This document shows positions 56,273 to 64,000 of a stretch of DNA of 64,000 bases, piece by piece (position 1 is the stretch's first letter; every line of letters starts with the position of its first letter). A program made the translations under genes and the position numbers. The stretch covers positions 12,087,501 to 12,151,500 of the forward strand of contig NC_087249.1 of the NCBI RefSeq assembly GCF_037042905.1, written 5' to 3'. The notes under the pieces were generated by a model. That model saw nothing but the letters and a program-made list of their open reading frames with translations. It did not search any database and was not told where the DNA came from. This DNA is from Lytechinus pictus. Lineage: Eukaryota; Echinodermata; Echinoidea; Temnopleuroida; Toxopneustidae.

Positions 56273-57890
56273 TTGCATCTCGTGTTTTTATTGTTGTATA
56301 TATATATATGATTTATATGTGCGATTTAAGATTTTATACTTAAGCATCATGAGAATGATTTGATACTTTTCAATGAAATGAAAAACAAAGTAGAAAAAAA
56401 TATGGGCCTGATATTTTCAATGAAAGGAAATGAGCAAGCATGAATCAAGCAAAGAACACAACACAAATGTCAAAAGATAATTAGCTATTGCATAACAAAA
56501 TCCTATTGAGTATATGAAAAAGGTCATTCAAAACTATGAGCAACTGAGCCAGATCAGACAAAAAAATATAAAAGGCCCACATCAGTTTCAAAATTGATAG
56601 TCACAATTGACTATGATGGAAAAAAAGATAAAGGGAGAATTGGAGAGAAAGCATCTGGTCATTGAAGTGACTTGCATTTTCTTTAGTACTGTGGACATTT
56701 CTTGTCTCAAGTGTACAGGGTTTGGTGTTTCCTAGCTATTACAACCTCTGCGAATCAGTTGAAACCTTCCGTACATTGAACTTAAAACCGTCGATGAGGT
56801 AGAAGGTTTCAAGAGATTCGCTAACATCTGTTGAGCGGGAAATATCAGAGATCTGTATGTTTGAGATCAGGAATTATCCCGCGGGAAGGTGAATGGAAGT
56901 CACGACCAGATGACTCCGTATACGATCAGGAAACCTTAATGGTGTCGTTATGGAGAATGAACATGGTCTTTGCCTAGAAGGAAATAGAGTAAAAAGTATT
57001 AAAATGGAAATTGAGGATAAAAGGCTAGACCAATAGGAAAGATCTCCCATAACTCAAAATGCATGTGAATGTCAAAATGGCACCTGAATATATGACCTAC
57101 AAATTGAAAGAAGTTGAAGCAAATAGAAAGAATGTTCTTGAATTTATGTCTATGAAAATCAAAATGATTATGACATTGAGATGTTATTCATAATCTCATG
57201 AAAAAACTGATAAATGTTACAGTATTATGACACCAAAAAAAATATAGTATATGTTTCTATCATATATTTATGTAGTAATGTAAGTAGTAGAACTAGATAG
57301 TAAAATATTATAAGTAGTATCATAAGTATTATGATGGAATGGTTTATAGAAAGCATACAGAAAAGAGTAGTGGCCAAGACAAAAGTTAAAGACTAGGAAA
57401 GTATTTAAAGAAAAGTTCTGAAAGCGTCTGATCACAAATGGTTGAGTGATTTTGTCAGTTCCTCTAGTACTGCGAGCATTCGAAGGTCAAGGAACTTGCC
57501 TTTACATCCAAACTATAACATCCTAAAACACTCCTCAAGCTTTAATCCAGACTGATGAGAATTTTAAATCCTTCTCCATCTTTGGAATGAAAAACTTTAG
57601 GAGTGTAAATTGGATTGTGTTAGTTTTTGATGATTGAAAGGCAGGTTATCTTGGGTTACGGATGTACAGCGGGAAGGGAGCTGGTGGGTCACGTGATACA
57701 GACGGTTCTGAATACAAAATGGCAACAAAATGACGAAATCCATTCGATTTCCTCATCGTTTTGTTTCAGAACAAAATCGAAATGGAGAAAGAAAAGTAGG
57801 CTGGTGCTGACAAGATTGAAAAGTATCAAGTTAGGTTTGCAAAGTGCAAAAGAAATGTGATTATATATGTGTTTGTAAATAAATAAAAAT
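56273..57890 (+). other. Probable 3' UTR of the coiled-coil kinase gene
   Basis: No gene-like frame lies between the stop and the first convincing polyadenylation signal. A 77-codon frame at 57627-57860 has no domain. UTR assignment is inferred from position. Confidence 0.45.
57878..57887 (+). terminator. Overlapping polyadenylation signals
   Basis: Two overlapping AATAAA hexamers (57878 and 57882) followed by A-rich sequence. They are the first clear signals downstream of the kinase stop, about 1.6 kb away. Confidence 0.45.
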
Positions 57891-58522
57891 TACAAAAAAA
57901 TTAAAATTATAGAAATTATAAAATAAATTGAGATAAGTGTATTATTTTTGCTAGTAATTACAGCAATGTTTGAAATGTTTGTTGAAAATTATGGAAGAAT
58001 GAAAGAAGAGAGAGACATAGAAAAAAAGACAAAGACATCTTATGAATAACAAGAAGACAGACGACAGACAGAGAGAATGAGAAGAGGTGGGGGGGGGGGG
58101 GAGAGAGAAAGAGATGAGGATGATTTGAATAAAAGAACAAAAGTCAAGAAATTGGATACGTGCACTAATGCCCCAAATATATCAGATGTAATACAAATAT
58201 ATTATTCATTAGTTCACGAAATAAAACAAATTGGGAAAAAATCATATTCAACATGATTTAATGATATATCCCCTTTCCATAATTTTGCTCTTGTACAAAT
58301 TTGTAAATAAAACCTGTTACAAAGATCCATTTTCTACATAAAATTCCTTCATATTGCAAATACCCCACCACAGTTTCTTACTCAAGTTTATTCTTCAGAA
58401 CATTTTTAATTTTTAAAATAAATGAAAAGATCTAAGATACAAGCATATTATACACCCTTCTGAATTCGTGGATGTGGATCAAATGTGACTTATTTCAATT
58501 CATGAAAGGTGGAGAAGCAGGG
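57891..58522. other. Intergenic, no gene seen
   Basis: AT-rich, with a purine tract and a run of about 12 G near 58088-58100. Confidence 0.5.
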
Positions 58523-58722
58523 GGGTGTTTCACAAAGATCTTAGTATGACTTAGAGTCGCACTTAAATACCTAGTTATGTGCGGTATAAAAGGCATTGGT
58601 CAGACGATGACATGAGAACGTGCACTAATGCGAATCAATCAATAAGTTCGCGCATTACATATCATCTACGCATTGGCATTTAAGTGCGACTTAAGTCATA
58701 CCCTTAAATCTTTGTGAAGCCC
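58523..58722. mobile_element. MITE with GGGTGTTTCACAAAGATC ends
   Basis: The left end gggtgtttcacaaagatctt continues agtatgacttagagtcgcac. The right arm is the inverse (gtgcgacttaagtcatac, then atctttgtgaagccc). 200 bp, non-coding. Confidence 0.75.
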
Positions 58723-58834
58723 TTTTATCTGAGTGCTCCTTTTAAAACACATACAAACCAATAGCGCCATCTCGAGTCCTCAACTACTCATATCTGGCCA
58801 GTTTCCTGTCAGTAATATATAGTAGTCTAGTAAT

Positions 58835-58915
58835 AATAACAACGCGCCTCGGAATATAAATATTTCTAGATAGATGGCGCTATACAAATGCCTATTATTA
58901 TTATTATTATTATAT
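58835..58915 (+). mobile_element. SINE 3' tail fragment
   Basis: gatggcgctatacaaatgcc followed by ATT triplets, the same tail as the SINE fragment at 13531-13705. Confidence 0.6.
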
Positions 58916-60281
58916 AGACCCACTTGAATGATTGAAAACATGCTAATTAACTACTCAATACATTTATACCACAATAATTATGTTACCAAGTAGCAAAACA
59001 ATTACTTTTCCTCTCAAAACATTTGAGTTTCTCTTTACAAATACAATAACAGGTCAATTTTTTCTCTGTAGTATTAGTAGAGATCTGAAAACGTATATAT
59101 TTTAAGACTATGTATTTATAACACACATTCAATGAGAGACCACACACAGTTCACTTGCCTTTAAAAGGACTCAATACGTACTCCAACTGGTCCTATAATT
59201 CATGAACGGGATTCTCAAAATATTAATAATGTGGCACATTCTGTGGTCAAAGTTCATGTTTCCCACGTGCAGGTACTGCACGGCCCATGATGATGACCCT
59301 CACTACTTCCTTGCTGCTCTCCGAAACACAATAATTATAGTAGACAAATTCTGATTTCATAAATGCAATGTTATTGTCGAGCTGCATACTTCTGATCTGA
59401 CTACATAAAAGGGGCATTATACTCATTTTTCAGTCAAACTGCTTTAGATGCATGTATACACAAGCATTTGTTTTACATAAATACTATGTTTAACGTCCTT
59501 TCAGCCTGGGAATAGAGAAAACAAACAGAACGCTACAGCAATTACAGTGTACTGTACAATTTCAAGTTTGGTCATTATACATGATACAGGTTGCATAATT
59601 TGAAATAGAATATTGAAATTTAAGAAATTAATAAAACAAGACTTAATTCTCAAGTTTGACTTAGGCAACAACAATGAGAAAATTATCTGAATTTCAACTT
59701 TTTTCAATATCATTAACCAAGCGTAAGGGCATACATGCAGCATGGGAGAAGGGGGGGGGGGGAGGGCAAGGTCATACATATTTATGAAGAATTTCAAATT
59801 ATCAATTGAATATGCAAACTACTGAAGGTCCACAAGTTGCAAGTCCTGTGGTACTTTTTGAAGACAATAAAAACAGCCAACTTTTAGGTGCAGAATTGAA
59901 TTTCTCATAAGTATATATACTTTTGAGAAATTCAGTGGGTATGTATACATACATACATACATACCCATCTAACAGGAAAAGACTGATCTGTGTGTACTTT
60001 GCGACTTGCGTGACTATGAACGTCATAATTCAAAGTTCAACCACTATCAATGGTCATTACATTCACCATTTGTAAACATGCAAGGTCACTCTGCAAACAC
60101 AGATATTAGAGTTTAGTTTTACTACAAGCAGTCATTGCCATTGATCCTTCAAGGTACTCGGTACAAGGGAAATCCTAATGCTGACTCTATCAGTAAACTT
60201 AGTAAACATTGGTTTTTCAAGGACTAGTACTCCGTGCAGGGTGACACAACATACTATGCTCCAGCAATATTTGCTCCGGTC
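58916..60281. other. Intergenic, no gene seen
   Basis: AT-rich. It contains a G run of about 12 at 59751-59762 and an ATAC run (acatacatacatacatac) at 59946-59964. The small reverse frames have no domain. Confidence 0.5.
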
Positions 60282-60320
60282 TTACAGGGATGCTCCGGGC
60301 TGAAAATATTCATATCTAAA

Positions 60321-61284
60321 CTCCTCAAAAAAAGTTTGGAAATCTGACTTTGACCGATAATCCTTTCTCGGTTCTAGTAAATATCAATGTGTAATTAATA
60401 TCAATGAATAAATCACATTTAATTCTCTTTAAAATGATACCCTACATGATACGATTATGGTTCACATGGAGGTGCAGTGCCTTGAAATGTGGGGCAAGGT
60501 CAAAATTCAAAAGTTGCAAAATGACACATTGAAAGTCACTGTTCTTTTTTCCATGGTGCTGAGTGAGTTTCTCAGCGGTTTCTTTTGAGTTTGATCAATA
60601 ATCCCTCCTCAGTTTTAGTAAATATCAATGTGTAATTAATATCAATGAATAGATCATTTAATTCTCTTTAAAATGATACCCTACATGATATGATTATGGT
60701 TTACATTGGGGTGCAGTTCCTTGAAATGTGGGGCAAGGTCAAAATTCAAAAGTTGCATGACACAAGATTGAAAGTCACTGTTCTTTTTTCCATGGTGATG
60801 AGTGAGTTTCTCAGCGGTTTCTTTTGTTTTCATGCACCTTAAAATCAACATTAACTTGCAATCAAACAAACCTCGGAACAAGCAAACACATAAGAAACAA
60901 ACAAACATGCATGGGTATTTCAAACCACGACTCAAACCATGTTATCTCACAGAACCATCACTGCATAAACCACAACAAAACATAAAAATGAAGGAGCAGG
61001 GGCTTGATTTGAATGGATTTTCATCTCTATTGATACAGACAAAAGAATCATGTTCTGTATTGACCCTTCATGACTTTTTCTGCTCGTTTTGCAGCTTTTC
61101 AATTCAGACCTCATCCAACACTTTTGAATCCTGCTCTTTTCGTGATGGCATGATCATAACAAGCATGGTATTATTTTAAAGGAATTAAATAATCTTTTGA
61201 ATGATGTCAAATGTGCATTGTGTAAAATAAGGATTTGGGAGAAATTAATAGCCAAACTCAGATTTCCAAACTTTTTTGAGGGGT
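60321..61284. mobile_element. Nested transposon with about 26-bp TIRs (CTCCTCAAAAAAAGTTTGG)
   Basis: The left end ctcctcaaaaaaagtttgga and the right end tccaaacttttttgagggg are inverted copies, extending inward to atctga/tcagat. It is about 965 bp. A 125-codon frame at 60802-61179 covers part of it but resembles no transposase I recognise, so it is probably non-autonomous. A 241-bp tandem duplication lies inside. Confidence 0.78.
60345..60826. repeat. Two-copy tandem repeat, 241-bp period
   Basis: tagtaaatatcaatgtgtaa appears at 60375 and 60616, and cttgaaatgtggggcaaggt at 60480 and 60720, with the same order of other words and few differences. Confidence 0.85.
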
Positions 61285-61850
61285 TTATATAAATAGAGTA
61301 TAATTCACAGAGCAAAATGCTGAAAATTTCAACAAAATCTGATAACAAATAGCGAAGTTATTGAATTTTAAAGTTTAGCAATATATTGTGAAAACAGTTA
61401 TATGCACATCGTCATGAATATTCAATAGGTGGGCTACATGTAATGTCACACCCCCACTTTCCTTTTTCTAATGTTATTACATGATATCATAATTGTCTCA
61501 TTTTTTCATAAATGTGTGAATGATATGTCTCCCTTGTAATGAAATAAGTTGCAGGAATGAATATCTAATGCACTTAATCAGTTGTTATTCCAAGATTTTT
61601 GGTTCCTAAAGGAAAGATTTTGAACCTAATTTCATATAAAATACAAAAGAACATGTGGGGATATGACATACTCAGTCTGCTTATTGAATATTCATAAAGA
61701 CATGCCTAGAATTGTTTCACCGAAATGATGCAAATCTTTAGATGTCATAAATTTTGTTATCCCTTGTCTGATTTTGTTGAAACTGTCAGTGTTTTTGTTT
61801 GTCTGATTTTGTTCAAATCATATTATTTTCAGCCTGGAGTACCCCTTTAA

Positions 61851-62890
61851 TATCTCAGAGGACACAGGGTTAGAGTTAGGATTGTAATAGAGTTTCTTAT
61901 TCAGAATAATGGAAGGATTACAATTAGGGTTAATTTGGTTTTGGAGGTTAAGTTTTATTTGGCTTTAATAATAACATGCAGGTTTCCTATCGGAGCAATT
62001 GCCGCCAGAGGAAACGTCGTGGAAACCCTGAGCAGGAAGAGCAAACAAGGCATCCTGATTGCCTTATGGTCCTGTCCCCCCCTAAATTTTTTGTTGATAA
62101 CCTTGCTTTTTTTTTTTGCTTGTCAAAAATTTTTGGTGGTCCCTCCCTAAAATTTTGTTTCCTGCGTCCCCCCTAAATTCAGGTGAACCCTCCCAAAAAA
62201 TTTGTGGCCCCCCCTAAATTTTTTTGGCCTCTGCTGCCAATGCTCAAGCATCCATCAAAATCAAGGGTGGAAAAGTTTTGTCAATCATTTTTACTTCAAG
62301 TGCCCTTGCCTCATTATGAAGAGTTTTGTGAATAGACCATGTCTGTTTTGTTAAACGCAAGTTACTGAAACTAAATGCATCAAGAATCTGAATAAGCACA
62401 GCCAATATATATATTTTTTTTAAATCTACAGTATAAAGACAGCCTACTTTACATACATGTATGGTGCAGAGAGTAACTTGTAGATCCAAACAATTTGAAA
62501 GACAAGCCCCTTGAAAATAACATTGAAATATACCCATTACTTTTAATATAAGTTACTGTGGAATAACATTTTCATCTTTTCATTGTCAATGTATATACAT
62601 TTTTGTGCTTACAAAAAGAATGATGCTTAATACTGCACATGGATATATGATGGGGTACATTTTTAATTTTACAAGCGCTCGTTTTTCTAACTTGCCACAG
62701 ACAGAAATGGTGTAACCACATAAAAATATGATGGTATGCCGTCACACTATTGGCTAGATAAACCCTGTATATGTACATTTTTACTCTGAGATGTTTTTTT
62801 CTACAGAAATGATACAAAAATAGTATATCAAATATCAATAATGATCATATTCAAGAGTATCTCTGGAAATCATACACCCTCTGAAGATCT
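61851..62890. other. Intergenic, no gene seen
   Basis: The stretch 62065-62230 repeats a C-run plus taaattttttg motif (ccccccctaaatttttt), a low-complexity repeat fragment. No gene recognised. Confidence 0.5.
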
Positions 62891-63032
62891 AGACCCCATT
62901 TCATAAGGAATTGTTTTAATAAAAGAAATGCACAATGACTAAAATAAGTTTACTTCAAGCCAATCAGATTGACTGATTCTGAACTGTTACTGCAAATTTG
63001 TCATGACGACAAGTGTTATGAAACGATCCCAT
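62891..63032. repeat. Possible small MITE (CCCATTTCATAA ends)
   Basis: gaccccatttcataaggaat on the left faces gtgttatgaaacgatccc on the right, a short imperfect inverted pair. Confidence 0.4.
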
Positions 63033-63147
63033 GATGCATAGCACCCATACGCATAATAAACAACTCATATGCACATTACTACATAAATACATAAATTTTG
63101 CTTGGGTGCTGATTCAATGGTAATTTCTAACGATGGGGCATCATCAA

Positions 63148-63386
63148 TCCAGTCAACCACAACTATATGGAAAGCCAGCAACATCAACATTTAAAATGCA
63201 TGTTTGTTCAAAACATTTTCTAGATATGATGTATAATCATACATTGTTTTCTTGAATAAAAACTTTGCTTCTCTTTGTTTACAAAGTATGTTGTGCAAAT
63301 TTCCAATAAAATATTACGACATTGACGGCTTTTCATAGAATTGAGGTTGGTCGGATCAATCGTAACTCTTTGTAAGACGGGACCCT
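63148..63386. mobile_element. GGGCCCCGTC family MITE, copy 2, left TIR lost
   Basis: Shares tggaaagccag, tttctagatatgatgtat and the right end gatcaatcgtaactctttgt, then aagacgggaccc, with 4418-4694. The left inverted repeat is replaced by unrelated sequence. Confidence 0.7.
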
Positions 63387-64000
63387 GAAATCCCGCCTAC
63401 AAGGTTTTTCAAAAACGCCACTAATTATGTCGATGAATACTTCTTTGAAGCTCCACCTACATGTACATGTATGTCTGACATGGGTTACAATTAGATTTTT
63501 GAAAACGGCAAGCTCTACCTTCAGGTAGCTCTGTCTTGCACAGTCAAAATATATGATCTTGGGAAACATTTTAGAAATGGTAAACAACACATGCTTTGCA
63601 TAATCTGGTCTGAAATATTTGCATCAACTAAAGGCATTAGTATGTCAGATCGAATTACACAAACTCCATTGTACATACATTTGATGTCTGTTTAAAAATA
63701 CATGTACATGTATTACCATTTGTGTTCTGAAAATTGGATTACATGTACTTGGTATCAGACGCTTCTTAATAATACTTGACAGTTTTAGTGCACTGCACAA
63801 TCAATGGTAATTATTCAATGTAAAAGGTGCATTGATATCAATTCATATATCATTGACTGCTGTGATGACTGTCATGTACAGTATACATGTATGCTTGAAG
63901 AGAATGGAAAAAGTCATGTTCCACAAAAAGGATCACATCACATTGAATTAAGTATCTGGTGTGATGTCACTATGATTTGTGGCCATTCTGGTAAATGGTG
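63387..64000. other. Intergenic, no gene seen
   Basis: AT-rich with repeated tacatgta words. No gene or clear repeat boundary before the window ends. Confidence 0.5.

Larger units (their letters stand above)
60282..61850. mobile_element. TTAAAGGGATG palindromic MITE split by a second transposon
   Basis: The left end gggatgctccgggctgaaaa and the right end cagcctggagtacccctttaa match the intact relative at 33224-33830. The host arm is interrupted after catatctaaa (60320) and resumes with tataaatagagtataa (about 61286). The rest of the arm (aaacagttatatgcacatcg, tcaataggtgggct) then follows as in the relative. Confidence 0.82.

Noticed and set aside
60802-61179. 125-codon frame as a transposase for the nested element
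   Set aside because: No DDE-type spacing or helix-turn-helix is recognisable, and the frame is full of low-complexity Lys/Gln/Ser.

Overview
The window is eukaryotic and intron-rich, with low GC, dense interspersed repeats and only two well-supported protein genes. The repeat types point to a marine invertebrate deuterostome, most likely an echinoderm such as a sea urchin: tRNA-headed SINEs with ATT tails, palindromic elements ending TTAAAGG...CCTTTAA or CACTGTAAAAA, and elements with long G/C runs. That assignment is inference from repeat style; no species-diagnostic gene was found.

Layout. Bases 1-26,400 hold no convincing host gene. They contain microsatellites, palindromic MITE-like elements, SINE pieces and one decayed, 5'-truncated LINE (about 5.35-8.91 kb). 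At 26,536-30,923 (+) lies a complete five-exon sigma-class glutathione S-transferase (HPGDS-like, 213 aa). It has a TATA box upstream and a very long CTA-type trinucleotide tract in its 3' UTR. Bases 31.8-38.1 kb are again repeats, including a palindromic element inserted inside another element.

From about 38.2 kb to 57.9 kb runs one large gene (+). I rebuilt it by hand from splice sites: one 5' UTR exon and 35 coding exons, about 1,667 aa. The product has a short basic N-terminus and a helical head. Then comes roughly 1,000 residues of coiled coil, broken by an acidic insert with three LEWDQEI motifs. A protein kinase domain sits at the C-terminus. The first 32 introns are all phase 0, and 14 exons are exactly 105 or 126 nt (five or six heptads), so the gene appears to have grown by duplication of heptad-sized exons. 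The LEWD motifs match the kinesin-light-chain-binding W-acidic consensus, so a microtubule-linked scaffold kinase is the leading hypothesis. I do not recognise a named orthologue. This gene is the best candidate for an undescribed system here.

The introns of the large gene carry a (CCCT)n tract of over 500 bp, a tRNA-SINE and two palindromic repeats. Bases 57.9-64 kb are repeats without a visible gene, including a TTAAAGG palindromic element split by a second transposon whose empty site can be read from a related copy at 33.2 kb.
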